Source: Hormiphora californensis (lineage: Eukaryota > Ctenophora > Tentaculata > Cydippida > Pleurobrachiidae). From it: a DNA stretch of 64,000 bases. The stretch spans positions 1,005,974 through 1,069,973 of the forward strand of contig CM035357.1 of NCBI GenBank assembly GCA_020137815.1, given 5' to 3'. Made by a program: the position numbers and the translations under genes. Below, piece by piece: positions 1-12,924 of this stretch (positions are counted from its first letter, which is position 1; each line of letters opens with the position of its first letter). The notes under the pieces were generated by a model. It did no database searches, was not told where the DNA came from, and saw nothing but the letters and a program-made list of their open reading frames with translations.

Positions 1-700
1 AAAAATCAGATATAGAGGAGAAGTAAATTGGTGAAAGGGCGGGAAGTAATGAGGAATTAGGGTAATGTTGGTACAATAGTGTGTTAGGCATGGATGAGTG
101 GTTACATCAGTTCGGTAATACGTTTTGTGTCATGTTGCATTTGTTATGTTGGATTATTATTCAATACTGGTTGATCCCCCCCCCCCGCCCCCCCCCCCCC
201 CCCCCCCCAGTTAGGGAGCCTAGTACATATCTCACCTTTTTAAGGGGAGGAAAACGCAGAATGAAGACATTGATGAGAAGTGTTTCATGAAGGGGGGTGG
301 TGTGTGTGGTCGATGTAGGAGTGGTAGATGTAGGGTAGGTGTAGGGCGCGGTCACACTTGCCCAGCAGGTACCTATTTGTAGAGCAGGCTTTGGTTTGTT
401 TTTATTGATAGTTCGAGTTTTTAGAGGGAGGAGGAAGACATGTTTAAGGCACGTTTATGCCTTCAAGGAAGGGTTAAGGCATATTGCACTAATTTAAAGG
501 AACTGGCAGAGGTTATCTGGGGATGAGAGGGGTTGAGGTTTTTTCGTACAAGGGTTTGATGTTCCCCTAGTAGTTACTTATAGGTGCGCTTGTGAGGCCC
601 GTTTCAGGGGCTGGTTTGTTCTCCCTAATAAGGGATGGAAGGGGGTGGTTACTGGTGTAGTTAGTGGAAGGTTAATGGGAGGGGTTGCTTATTAGTTAGT
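1..700. other. Gene-free start of window
   Basis: I see no convincing coding exon here. The only notable structure is a run of C with one interrupting G at 176-208. G-rich, weakly repetitive sequence (many GGGTTAG-like words) fills the rest. Confidence 0.5.
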
Positions 701-1117
701 TTGGTGGTTTTGGGTGGCGTGGTTGTTTGTTCGCCGCTCGCGCTCTCTCGCCCAGAGGTCCTGTATTGGTACACAATTAAGCACAACCAGTCATTAAACA
801 TTCAAATACAGGGCGACCAAGCGGTTAAAGATATGAAAACCGATAATAATCACAAAATCTTAAACCCCTTTATTGCAAGGGGAGTCATTTGCAGGGCATG
901 CTCCCTGAATAAGGGCGGTAAGTTCATCGCTCATACTACCACACCCGTCATTCTTCAGGGTATCGACAATATAGAGGGAGTTAAAATTTGCTTTCTATTA
1001 AAACAGACAAGTCAACCTCCCATGTTTCAGTGGGAACTAAGCTCAAAAATACGCCCTGTAATCTCTCATCCTAGCGCAGAGAGAGAGGCGAGAGATGAGA
1101 GAGCGAGAGCAGACTAA
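701..1117 (+). CDS. Orphan open frame, possible internal exon
   Basis: I do not recognise this 138-codon frame. The stretch from about 751 to 1050 has balanced amino-acid composition, unlike the low-complexity frames around it. It is preceded by a plausible 3' splice site (CGCCCAG at 749-755). It contains one Cys pair (ICRAC) and hydrophobic beta-like stretches (VILQGI, VKICFLL), and its last 20 codons run into GA repeats, so the true exon probably ends before about 1060. No partner exon is visible nearby on this strand. If the 4-13 kb segment is an inversion, this frame would lie upstream of, and co-linear with, the minus-strand exons now at 12.7 kb and 11.3-8.8 kb; that link is speculation. 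It could also be a chance ORF. Confidence 0.25.
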   Translation: MVVLGGVVVCSPLALSRPEVLYWYTIKHNQSLNIQIQGDQAVKDMKTDNNHKILNPFIARGVICRACSLNKGGKFIAHTTTPVILQGIDNIEGVKICFLLKQTSQPPMFQWELSSKIRPVISHPSAEREARDERARAD

Positions 1118-2338
1118 ACAGAAAGAAGAGTAGAGGAAGGAAGAGGGAGGTGGACCGGGGGGGAAGAGTAAAGGAAGAAATGGTAACGTGTGGATAGGGG
1201 TAAAGTGAGTGTTTGATATTATTGTGGGAATGACGATAACCCTTCCTTTTGTATTTAACTTCTTGGTCTCATCGGTCCTATCATCTTTCTCTTGCCAGGT
1301 ATCTCTAGGCTCTCTTGGATCTCTCTACCCCTATCTCGCTCTCTTCTCTCATTCTATCTATGAGTCGTTCGCTCTTTCTCTCTCTTCTTTCTCCACTTGT
1401 CGCGCTCTTCTGACTTAGACCAGCTAGACCAGATTGCACCCTCATCGTCCCACCAAAACTTTTCAGCTGGCCAGTGGGTAGGGGTTGGAAAAGCATCGGG
1501 CGGGAACATTTCCAATCCAAGGGAACCAAGCTAAAATTTGGGACCCTAAGCGGGATATCACCACTCACCCCAGATGCACCATAATTAACCTATACATGCA
1601 AGAACAAAGCCAGTCACGACAATGTATCCCAGAAAACAATGAGTGATACCACGTACCCGGACCAGTGCCTCGCTACCTTTATAAGAGCCGCATACAAACG
1701 GGTGTGTGGGACAGTTATACACCCCACCCACAAACCACACAATCAGCTATCTCGATTATGAGGCGAGAGCTATATCTCTTGCTAGAAGGGGTGCAAATAG
1801 GTGATAGGAGCAGCAGGGATGTTATCTTTATATGCAGGTGTATATTTGATTGATCCTTTGTCTTATTAATACCTCAGTTACCGCTAAGAAACAACCCGTC
1901 AACAACATACAACGGAACGTAGACCTAGTCCTATCACGGTGGACTGGGCAGTTGCTCCACGAGCAGTGCTTCGATCTGGGCTGCCATGCGGCTAGATCGC
2001 GCTCCAGAAAGTCCTTCCTGCCTCTACAAGTCCGTCAGTTTGTCAAAACATCCCTACTCATGATGGTGCTGGCAGGCGGCTGTCTAGAAGTTTAGGTAGA
2101 AAGAAATCATGTCATTAACTTTGTTTGACAACACTGAACCTGCGTGCTCCGAGAAATGGTAGCACACACTGAGTGATGGGGTGAGACAGACAGTTCGTGC
2201 AAGTCACCGGGGTCAGGGTCAAGGCAGGGACCTTAGGAGTGAGATTATCGTGCTGTCAATCCAATAGTTGGACTGCCACAGGATCGAGAAAATGCCGCGC
2301 TGACGTCGGAAAAAAAAAAAAAAAAAAAAAAAAAAAAA
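1118..2338. other. Intergenic, no gene seen
   Basis: Several short frames exist but none has splice sites plus recognisable protein content. A poly-A run lies at 2310-2338, directly at the outer edge of the left inverted-repeat arm. Confidence 0.5.
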
Positions 2339-3727
2339 GCGAGGTACAGACATTCATAAAATATTAACCCCTGGCTTTCTATTAGAAAGTTGGATATTAT
2401 TCATTTCACAAGTATGGAACATCCAGTACTCTATAAACTGACCCCCCCCCCCCCATTCACCAAAGTTCTGGAGGAAAGAAGGGGACCAAGGTCTACAAAT
2501 ATTGTAAGTGGTGGTCAAGGTAGGGGACGATATTATGCTAAATAAACATTCAAGGGGATATAAAAAAGGCTACATGTATGATAATAAAACGGGCGCGCCT
2601 AATCAGACCGCACGCTCGCGTCAATGGGCCCACAGCAGACGGCGAGCGATGGTCAGCGTATGAACATCTGAAGAAACTAAGCAGGTCCGAGTAGTCAGAA
2701 ACAGACGCACAGAAGATGGCACGAAGACTGAGAGAGAAGGAGATCGACTCGCGCCCTCAATCAATGCCGCCCAAGCTCGACCCACACCTCTCAAATCTGC
2801 ACCAAAGCAGTGACCGGATTTCCCCCGCAAAGACACTCCCTTACATAAAGCACCTACGTCCCACTGCCAAGCGCATCCCACCCCGCTCCGACCCGATCGC
2901 CGACACAGCGTTTTGACACCGCCTGGAGGACCCCCGGCTACCGATGACACTTTGCCGCGGACAGACGAGGTGAGAGCAACTTGAGAGAGGAGCAGCGAGA
3001 GAAGATCAGAGCGAGAAGAGGGAGAGAAGCAGAGAGCCTGAGAGGTCCGAGAGATACCTCTGACCCGGAGACGGATGACGAGAGAGACAGACGGAGAGAT
3101 GAGAGGAGAAGAGCTGTGAGAAGCGAGAGTAGACGAGAGGAGAGAGAACGGAGAGGGCACGAGGAGAGAGAGAGAATTGCCTGAGGAGAGAGAAAAGAGG
3201 AGCAGAAAGAGAGACGCGACTGAGGCGAGGAGAGAGAGAAGAGAGAAGAGAGGAGAGAAGGGACAGAGGACAGAGAAGCAGACCAGCCAGAGGAGGAGGG
3301 AGAGAGCGACAAAGAGAGGGAGCGGACGAGATCGACACGGGAAAAGATGAGTACGAGAGACCGAGACGACAGAGAGAAAGCAGAGCGACATGCAGAGGAA
3401 CTGAGGCAAAGAGGTACAGGGAACGAGAGAGAATGCCCTGAGAGGGAGCAGGAAGAGGAGAGAGAGATGTAGAGAGAAGAGAGAGAAAGAGAGAGAGAGG
3501 AGGAGATGAGACGACGAGGAGGAGAAGATCACGAGGGAGACGAGAGGAAGAGGAGGAGAGGTGGAGAGAGAGAGAGAGAGATAAAGAAAATAAGGGGTGG
3601 TATAAACATCTGGCCCACCCCCACTCTAGAAAGCCTCTATGAGTATCATTGTCTTATATTAAAGGGCATTGATTGCCACACAAAAAAAACCTCATTTAAT
3701 GTGTGTACTTGTACATTGCATATTGAG

Positions 3728-3783
<56 letters not shown>

Positions 3784-3965
3784 CACAATAACGTAGTACA
3801 TAGTATCACGCAGTCAGTATCACACCATTATCTTGTTTACTCAGTCCCATAATCATCTCACTCATTCTGAGGGTTCGAGATGGTACAAAGACACAGAATT
3901 TCTGTATTTCTTTGTCACATCTCGAACCCTCTTTAGCCCCTCTCTCCTCTCTCCTTCTTCTCCAT
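2339..3965. repeat. Left arm of a long inverted repeat (pairs with 12925-13664)
   Basis: Two blocks match the right arm in reverse complement. Block 2339-2590 matches about 13425-13664 (shared words include TTTTATGAATGTCTGTACCT read on the right arm). Block 3597-3965 matches about 12925-13262 (shared words include TATTAAAGGGCATTGATTG and CACATCTCGAACCCTCTTTA). Between the blocks the left arm carries about 1 kb of degenerate purine tract, where the right arm has only a pure CT array (13287-13412). By eye identity is roughly 80-90% with many small indels, so this is an old duplication and not an assembly echo. The 3868-3932 part also contains its own short hairpin (GAGGGTTCGAGATG with its complement). 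Confidence 0.8.
2960..3600. repeat. Degenerate GA-rich polypurine tract
   Basis: About 640 bases are almost entirely A and G on the plus strand, a decayed (GA)n array with scattered C/T. The long open frames in it on both strands (2621-3532 minus, for example) are composition artefacts rich in Ser/Leu or Arg/Glu. A pure (GA)n run follows at 3731-3780. Confidence 0.85.
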
Positions 3966-4558
3966 TCTAATAAGATACCTCACCAAACGGGTACAACAGC
4001 CGTCCAACACAATGAAAGGGACTGCACCACCCTCCCCCACCCCATCACGTGTTATTTAGTACACAACCCCCCCCCCCCCGCCCCGCCCCATCACGTGTTA
4101 TTTAGTACACAACCTAGGTTCATTCAGTGTAACAATAAAGGAGTTCGAAGGGAGAAAGCCCCGACCCTCAAATATCAGTACCGGCTAAGATATATTTTGT
4201 TTGTAGCCCCTACGATAAATTCAATATTCATCAACCCAAGTTTCAGCATCATTCCATTTTCCATTACACCAACATTTTACATTCAACAATAACCTTTAAC
4301 GCAATAGTACTATTTTATATATTATGGTGAATTTCTCTGCCATCTGTCTCTCTCTTTTTAACATTTTGTGGCATATGGGAACTAGTATAATTGATACAGT
4401 TTCTCAAGAGGCCGCAGTATAACATTATGTCTGAGAAGAGGAAGATCAGACAAGAAGGAAGCTCGGAGAGATGTGAAGTGGATAAAGATAGTTGTTATAG
4501 GACATCATCATAATATATCCCGCATAGAAAGAGATAATTATTATATGTCTCTCCTCTT

Positions 4559-4626
<68 letters not shown>

Positions 4627-6473
4627 TCTCTGCAAAGACATCATTAGCGAAGAGGGAGATAGAGTATTATAGACAGACGGCAGGCCATTGTGTGTGTGGG
4701 CTTAGGCCAAATAGTGGAGAAGGAAGGGATAGAGAGGGAGAGCGAGAGAGATAGATAGATAGCTTAGATAGATAGCGAGAGAGGGAGGGAGAGGGAGAAA
4801 GAGAGAGAGATGGAGAGAGAGAGAGAGAGTCATCCTCCTTCAAAGAGGAATGATCCCTCTCCTGTCTCCGTAATTATGCGATAAAATATGATATCGGGTT
4901 AAACAGCTGATGCAAGATCACTAGCCTTTCTTTCTCTAGGGATACATAAACTCTCCCAGGAAAAAATAGAGAAGATCCAGAAAGGAATGTCAACGTGATC
5001 AGTGCCCACAGAGCCACACACACACACACATACACACAGACATGACACACATGCTGGTTCATTGCCAGACGTTCTCATATTACACCCTCCAAATCATGTG
5101 CTCCTTTCTTTTGGACTCTGGTAACACCAGAAGAGAAAGGACCACAAATTGTTTTTACCCCCCCCCCCCTGTTGCAGGAACAACATTATCATGTGACGGG
5201 GTATAGAGTTTTTGTAGCCCCCCCCCCCCCCCCCCCCGGGTCATTAGTGGTAATCCCAGGAGGATTGTGTTGGAAGAGAAATATGATCCACACAGGAGAA
5301 ATGAATGGTGATTTCGAGGCAATACCTTGAAAACAAGTTAATTCTGAGAACGACCAAAATTCAGTTTCTAATATTTCTCAATCAGGCTTTTCAATAAGAT
5401 GGCCATTTCTCACAGCTTACCATTGCACACATTTCGAAAAGGTGTATTTTCTTAACAACAAAGTTGCACAATCATAATTTTCATTCTCCACCCTTTCTCT
5501 CTCTCGAGGTCTTTATCTACTGTCCACCCTTTCTCTCTCTCTCTCTCTCGAGTTCTTTCTCTCACTGTGTTCACATACTACAAACTGCACACAAAGTATT
5601 ATCCCTTTGTCTCACAACATCGAGGGTCAACCATTCTATACACGTTCCTCAATCCTCTCAATACCCCCCTCCTCTAGATAACCCCTTACTAACATCATGA
5701 AACTATAATAGTCCCCCTCTACTATAACACACAGTAGAATCCACGTGATCCGGGCACTACTACATTGCACCGTGCAAATGTTTAATGCGAACATGCGGCC
5801 AAAATTAAGCAAACATTGGAAGCCCGAGCGAAGTAGACTACGGGAGAGAAGCCCACCGGACGGCGAGAAAGACACGCAATACCGAGAGCAGTGAGAAGAA
5901 GAACGGAGAGAGAGAGGCAAGAAGAGGAGAGAATCGAGAATCCGGATACAGACGCCGACAAGACGGAGTAGCAAAGGACGGAGAGGAGAGAGAGAGAGGA
6001 ACGAGCAAGAGAAGATAGGAGATGAGAGAGGAGAGAGGGGGAGAAGAGGAGAGAGAGAGAGAAGAGAACGGAGAGAAGGAGAGAGAGAGAGAGGATACAC
6101 CTCCTCGCTTCTCTTCCCGAGAGCCAGCGAGAGCGCCAGCGACATCCTGGCACGGAAGAAGGAGAGAGACGAGACGAGAGGACGGACCAGAGAGAGAGAG
6201 CAGAGACGGACGAGGGGAGAAGGGGGAATGAGATACGTAGAAGGGAGAGGCGGAGAGAAAAGAGAAACAGCAGCACCGAGGGAAGAGGAACAAGAGGAGA
6301 GAGGGAGAGAGAAGGACGGGAATGTAAAAAAAAGAAAGGCAAGAGGGGGAGGAGGAGTCGAGCACGATTTATCTCAAGAATGAGAGAAGAAGCGACAAGA
6401 AGCGGTAGAGAGGAGAGACAGCAGACGAGCAGGCGACTCGGACCGGACAGAGGAGTAGAGCGAGAAACGGAGG

Positions 6474-6532
<59 letters not shown>

Positions 6533-6790
6533 GAGAGAGATAAAAGAACACAATGGTGGAGAGAGTAGTAGTGTCTATAGCTTGCATTAGCTCGAAACGG
6601 AAGTATGGAGCCGCGAGTGTGTAAAAGCACTAAACTCTATCAACTAGAGACATGTGCTAGTGTGACAACTGTACGTGACAATCGGAAACGTTTATGGACC
6701 GGAAAATAGGGCCTACAATTCACAAAGAATGGTAAAAGACATTTTCACCAGGGGGTTGCTAAAAACAGTAAAACAGTTTTTGAGACAAAC
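3966..6790. other. Gene-free low-complexity block
   Basis: The block holds a 30-bp direct repeat (4043-4072 and 4086-4115, each containing ATCACGTGTTATTTAGTACA), a (CT)n array at 4564-4622, GA/GATA-rich sequence at 4735-4830, poly-C runs near 5157-5169 and 5217-5237, and a large purine tract at 5820-6545. I see no supported exon until the kinesin light chain exon at 6791. Confidence 0.6.
5820..6545. repeat. Degenerate GA-rich polypurine tract with pure (GA)n core
   Basis: A second polypurine block resembles the one at 2960-3600. It ends in a nearly pure (GA)n run at 6475-6541. Long frames over it on both strands are artefacts of composition. Confidence 0.85.
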
Positions 6791-7494
6791 CTGAGCTCGA
6801 AGTTTCTGCTTCTCGGCCTCGATACTGTTGACATGAGTGTGAAGGGAGATCATGACCTGAGCCTCATTTAGACCCAGCTCGATCTTCTCCAAACTACCCT
6901 GGATAATTTGCAGCTTCTCATTTTCCAACGTTCCTAAAATGGGAGAGTAATTAGGGAAGAGTTAATAGGTGAACTCATATCGTTGATATGGTAACGGCTA
7001 TGGTAACTAGATTAGAGATACTAGCAAAACTGGGGCGATCGTACCGATCGCAAATCGAGGGGTCTGTTTCTATGTTTTTCTCTCTGCCTGTCTGCTATAT
7101 GCTATGTGATGTGATCCCTCTCTTTTTCTCTCTTTCTCTCCCTTTTATACATGTGATGTGACCCCTCAAGTCGCAAGCAGTTCTCAACACGTGTGATACG
7201 TGATACCTACGAATCACGTCGTCACACTGACGGATCATGTCGTCACACTGACGGATCACGTCGTCACATTGACGGATCACGTCGTCACATTGACGATAGG
7301 GTGTCACATTTCCGTGCAAATTTGCATTAGATATAGTTAGATGGTTATATTGAACACCAAGACTGATACTAACCAGGTGTCTGTGATGCTGGATCAGCTT
7401 TCAGGCTGTCTATCATTCGAACATGCTCCTGCCTGAGTGTCTCCAGGCCCTGAGCGGCCACACGAGCCTTACAGAATATGCTCTCTTGGTCCAT
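6791..7494 (-). CDS. KLC: Kinesin light chain, first two coding exons (separated from the rest by an inversion)
   Basis: Exon 1 is 7494-7374, beginning at an ATG (MDQESIFCKARV) and ending phase 1 at a GTTAGT donor. Exon 2 is 6933-6791, with acceptor TTTTAG and donor GTTTGT. Together they encode 88 residues matching the N-terminal heptad-repeat coiled coil of kinesin light chains. The signature SLEKIELGLNEAQVM is followed by EAEKQKLRAQ, which in known KLCs runs straight into VRRL-QEN-WL. That continuation is found not downstream but on the opposite strand at 14130, in matching phase 0. In the family this coiled coil binds the kinesin heavy chain stalk. Upstream (7498-7650) is a tandemly repeated promoter/5' region. 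Taken alone this is a 5' gene fragment. It is either the true start of the KLC at 14130 or the start of a paralogue whose remainder is absent. Confidence 0.88.
7018..7343. repeat. Dispersed repeat, copy 1 (copy 2 at 18659-18977)
   Basis: A ~320-bp unit is nearly identical to 18659-18977 in the same orientation. It begins ATACTAGCAAAACTGGGGCG and ends near CATTAGATATAGTTAGAT. Inside are a palindrome (GCGATCGTACCGATCGC) and four tandem ~21-bp units containing CACGTCGTCACA-TGACGGAT. It lies in kinesin light chain intron 1. The minus-strand frame across it (repeated QCDDVIR) is a by-product of the tandem units. Copy 1 carries about 10 extra bases after GGGTCTGTTT. Confidence 0.9.
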
Positions 7495-8795
<1,301 letters not shown>

Positions 8796-11290
8796 TTACA
8801 AGCCTAACGTCTCACGTTGGTTATTCATTCTCCTCCTCTCCTCATTCCGATATATCACCGTATTGTCCTCGTCATCACTATCGCTACCCTGGAGAGTTTG
8901 GTACTCAGTCCCCTCACCCCATCTCCTCCTCCTTACCCTTACTATCACCACTACTATCAAAACCAGTACCGCACACACAACCGTTACTATGACAATCCCT
9001 GCCCAGAATCGGTGCTCCTTTATAAAACTAAGCGCCCGCTTCCTCCGTATCATTTAGAGATCCAGGCCGAGGGAGATAGTAATGGATTAGCGGTGAGACA
9101 TCCTTCAAATTCCCCTGATCTTGAACAGTTGTGACATCATGCCCCTCGTAAAACAGCAATTCATTAGTCTGACTACCCAACACCACGGTGTTATTTGGAA
9201 GGGTGGTGATGGAGGTGAGGTGACGAGTATCACCTACACCAGTCACCGCTAACTCAGCTCCTGTGATGGGATCAAGTACTATAACCTGACACTCTAGGCC
9301 GTAACAAGCTAGAATCACTATTGCATCCATGTCACGACTATACACCACTCCATCGACATTCAGATATTTCTGGAGGTCAAACAACCGTATAAAAGCTCCT
9401 GTCCTGGTGTCAAGAACTTGTAATTGTAGATGTACGTTATCTAAAACCAACAACACTTTCCGCTTCATATCAAATGCAATGGCTGTTACTTCCCCAAACA
9501 CTCCCGACATCCCTCTCTCCCCTCCAAGAACACCAAACTCACCCAAAAACGTGCCATCACTGACAAACTTCACAACTCGTCCCCCACAAAGTCCATCGCC
9601 AACATAAATAAAACCAAGATCATCAAACGTTGCGGAGGTAGGTTGGCAGAATGTGGTGGATGTGTTACCAGAGGTGTGTTCTGTTCCCAAAACCAAAGTA
9701 GGAACTGAAGACGGACTGATGGGTGTCCCTGGGAACAGGAACACCTGTTGTAACACTAAATCTGGTATTAGCACCTCACCACTGTCACCCACAAACACCC
9801 CGCAGGGAAGATAGAACCTGTTTTCACCGGACTCAGAGAGAGTTGCTCCTGAGGTGGTGTTTTGGACGGTCAGCACTTTATCAGTTATCACCTGACTGTT
9901 GCCAAGTTTAGCTGCTGTTGTTAGGTTAACGGTCAGCTCCAGAGATATGGAGTAGAGGAGATCAGATTGTGATGCCATGGCAACTATAGCGAAATCATCA
10001 CGTTCCCGTTTTTCTTTTTTCACCAAACTAAGAGCAGGTCCACTCGCAAAAGGGTCCCGTTCCACGGATGATAAATCGTGAACTTCCGGAGCAGTAAACT
10101 CACCAGTCCTAAAACAATCACTCAACCCCTCGCCGTTCTCTGTGTAACCCCTCAGATAGTACAGGTACAAGTTACACATCTCCTCCTCACTCTCATCAGA
10201 TCCTATTTTATAGCTCTGTTCAATAGTGTAATCACATCGCGTGTGGAGGATATCGCCAGGAATCACACGGACCCGGGTTTCAAGTTCTGTGATGATATTG
10301 GGAATTGTGGAATTGAGCGCTACTATCCAGTGAGTAACCCCGCTCAATCCAAAGTGAAACAGAGGTACCGTGGGAGTGGGTATGGGACCGGATAGGAGAC
10401 GATTGTAACTCCTGTTTTGTCAGTGTATGGGCATGAGACTGAGAGGTGGGGAGAGTCTGCTTGTAACGTTCCCCCTGGGTACGCATAGATGGCCTCCTCG
10501 AGAAGGAAGGTAGGTGGTATGTCACTGACACTCATTGTCACGCAGGTGCTGCTTTCAGATTTCAGAATGAAGTGAGTTACTGATGTCACCCAGTTGGACA
10601 GCCGATCCTTCAGGTAGGGTGAGACCTGGAGCCAGTTAGCAGAGGGAAAGAGACTGCCACCACAACTAGGTAGGGCGGAGAGATCTGACTGGACAGGCAA
10701 TGAGGTTCCCTGGGACTGGAGCTGAAGTGAATCCAGTCACGTATAGCGTTTCAGGGACTTCAGCGATGGTTTGGATAGTGTTATTCTCGATTGCAAATAA
10801 TCGGCCAACTAGCAATAACCGGTGGCGTAAAGGAATCAACCGAGAAATCTATCTTGAAATCACCCGATGATGCAAAGAAAAGGGCAGGGGTAATGATAGA
10901 TCCGGTGAGACAGCGAATAGTGACGTCGCCAGACCCAGCAGTTATAATCAGGTGGTTGGCCGATCCGAGAAGACTCTCCCCTGACCACACCCCTAGTGCA
11001 CTGCACCCCGCACCAGTTAGAGTTCCCAGGGAAACCTCCGATTCAATCCCAGATAGCGTGTAATCTTGGTAAACCTCAGCTGACTGCAGAGTAACTTTGC
11101 TGTGAACTGTGTTACAGGTCGCTTGAACTGATGCAACGAGGAAGTTTTTAAATGCTGTCGCCTCGAACTCAACTGCATTCGTCGCAGAATCAACGTACAC
11201 AACGGAGACAATTGTTGTACTGTAGCTGCTTTGAGAAAGACATGGTTTGTTAGATGCACTAATCAGGGAGACTGACTGGCAGCTGCCCAT
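8796..11290 (-). pseudogene. PAM: PAM-like (peptidylglycine amidating monooxygenase) gene with interrupted frame
   Basis: Read on the minus strand, 10700-10260 carries the second half of a copper monooxygenase (PHM) domain. It has an HTHSHG motif at about 10384-10367, matching the HTHH copper motif, then GDILHTRC and EEEMCNLYLYY, the Met-ligand region. 10000-9060 carries a PAL beta-propeller (ENRFYLPCGVFV, FCQPTSA, YVGDGLCGGRVVKF). 9053-8796 has a 22-residue membrane segment (WAGIVIVTVVCAVL...) and an acidic cytoplasmic tail. In known PAM these two enzymes amidate glycine-extended peptides in secretory granules. Five single-base frame changes interrupt it (near 10790, 10698, 10386, 10342 and 9055), all in the +1 sense and all removable by deleting one base of a short homopolymer. 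The N-terminal 170 codons (11290-10781) are extracellular-looking but do not resemble PHM. Several PAL catalytic positions differ. It could be a pseudogene, an assembly-error gene or a truly frameshifted gene. Confidence 0.72.
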
Positions 11291-11744
11291 TAAGAACGAT
11301 TGAAATCAGATAAAAATGCAAGGACTCTAACATATATGAGAAAGGGGGGTATGGTAAGTTCATTGCACCCATACTTCAAGTACATTCCACAGGTACAATG
11401 TCTACTCGGAGGAGAGACTAAAACAACCCACCATAATTACGCATTTTTTAGGGTTCCGGGAATAACGATAGTTTATGTACACTGCAACACTCTATTATGA
11501 TAAGGTCTTCTTCCGGAACCTTATTCGTGCGCTCAATGAATCAATCTATTCGTAATGTTCATCCCGCTCTATATACTCCCCGGCCCCATCCTTCCCCTTC
11601 TCTATCTCGTGTCTCTCTCTGTCTCCTATGTCTCTCTCTTGTATCTCTGGTGAGCTAGCTGTTGATCAACTCGGTAGTATAGAGAGACGCGAGCAGCGCG
11701 ATGGTCGCGCGCTCGAGAGAGATCGTAGATCCGCCGCTGCATAG

Positions 11745-11777
<33 letters not shown>

Positions 11778-12656
11778 CTCTCTTTCTCTCTCTCTTTCTC
11801 TCACATTCTTTCTCACTCATCCACCGGGGTAGAGTTAGGGTGAGGGTTCCTTAGGCTAGGTGGAAAGTACCACAGCCTGTGGTGCAGTGACACAGCCTGT
11901 GGTACTGACCATCTTCAAAAAGTTTGGCACAACACGCAAGTCAACTCAGCCAGCACCTTACCGCAGCTTAATGCGTACATCACAAGCCACTCATCCACGT
12001 CACCTACCCGGCCTTTTCTTCCGGTCACCATTTACCCTGGAGAGAGGAGTACCGAACCCACATTCGCGCCTGGGGATTTCCGGGGGGAGGGGGGGGGGCT
12101 TATGGAGTGGTGGTGGCTGTCTGTTATGGTGCTGTACTGAAGCAGCTGCAGTATCCATCCAGACTGGGCGGGTTTGCGTCTTAGCTTAGGCCGAGGGTGT
12201 TGGTGATTGGTAGTCCTTTCCCGCAAAAGTGGATCCGGTCGGTAGTCCTCTCCTTCTGCCCCCCCTCTCTCTCTCACTCTCTCTCTCGCTATGGACAGTC
12301 TGTCGATAGGAGCCATCCGGGATTATTTCGTTATATGCATGGTGTATATTGAATTTATCCCTTTCAGCTTTCTCTATCTATCTTAATCTATCTCTCTATC
12401 TCTCTCCCCCCTCTCTCTCTCCCTCTCTCTCTCTCCTTTTCTATATATCTTTACCCTTGAGCTTAACCATTTTTCACGAACACTATCAAATTGCACGATC
12501 AGCACACGGCGTTCACTCCCGTCTCACACACGAACATATACATGCTTGCTCATGAACATCTGACCCCGCTTCCACACCCTGCTTTTCAACTAGTCTCTAG
12601 GGTGTCGTCATATGCTACGCCAAGAAGTCTAGTTGACTACATACTGCAAGCTTTAC
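11291..12656. other. Intergenic or intronic, no exon recognised
   Basis: A plausible acceptor (ATGGGCAG) for the minus-strand exon sits at about 11283-11290. A CT-rich array lies at 11740-11800 and another at 12250-12290, with CT/GATA-like sequence at 12360-12450. Short frames here are unconvincing. Confidence 0.5.
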
Positions 12657-12855
12657 TGTCAGTGATTGGGCAACAGAATTGCATAGAGCACCCGAGATTG
12701 GGTGTTCGCAGTATACGGTTAATACCGGTTTCAACTGGATGGCTGCAGAGATGATATCCGTCAAACTCCACCTCACATGTATGTTGTATAGACGCTGTCA
12801 GACTTAGCCCGCCTGACCTGCCTTCGTGATTGAAGCAAATAGGGTCAGCAATTGC
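12657..12855 (-). CDS. Putative Cys-rich extracellular exon
   Basis: The minus-strand frame from 12855 (acceptor CCTGTCAG) to 12657 (donor GTAAAG) encodes about 66 residues with six cysteines (DPICF, HTCEV, HLCSH, LGCSM, QFCC). If an upstream acceptor is used, a CEPC pair is added. Composition and spacing look like a secreted disulphide-rich domain, but I do not recognise the family. It is the nearest upstream candidate exon for the PAM-like gene on the same strand and sits just inside the right inverted-repeat arm. A chance ORF is possible. Confidence 0.4.
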
Positions 12856-12924
12856 CTGACAGGGTTCACATGATGTGGTGGGGGGTGACAGATATAGGAA
12901 CGATGAAGACATAAAAAAAAAAAA

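Noticed and set aside
2621-3532. 303-codon minus-strand ORF
   Set aside because: It lies on a GA/CT low-complexity tract. The protein is almost only Ser/Leu with no domain, and frames are open on both strands.
5636-6630. Several overlapping minus-strand ORFs up to 282 codons
   Set aside because: Same cause: degenerate CT repeats with few stops.
7095-7319. Repeat peptide ORF (QCDDVIR repeats)
   Set aside because: Encoded by 21-bp tandem units of a dispersed repeat that is also present at 18.7 kb; no start context or splice support.
10320-10440. Micro-introns to explain the PAM-like frame changes
   Set aside because: The shifts around the HTHSHG motif occur within conserved blocks too close together for any intron, so single-base changes explain them better.
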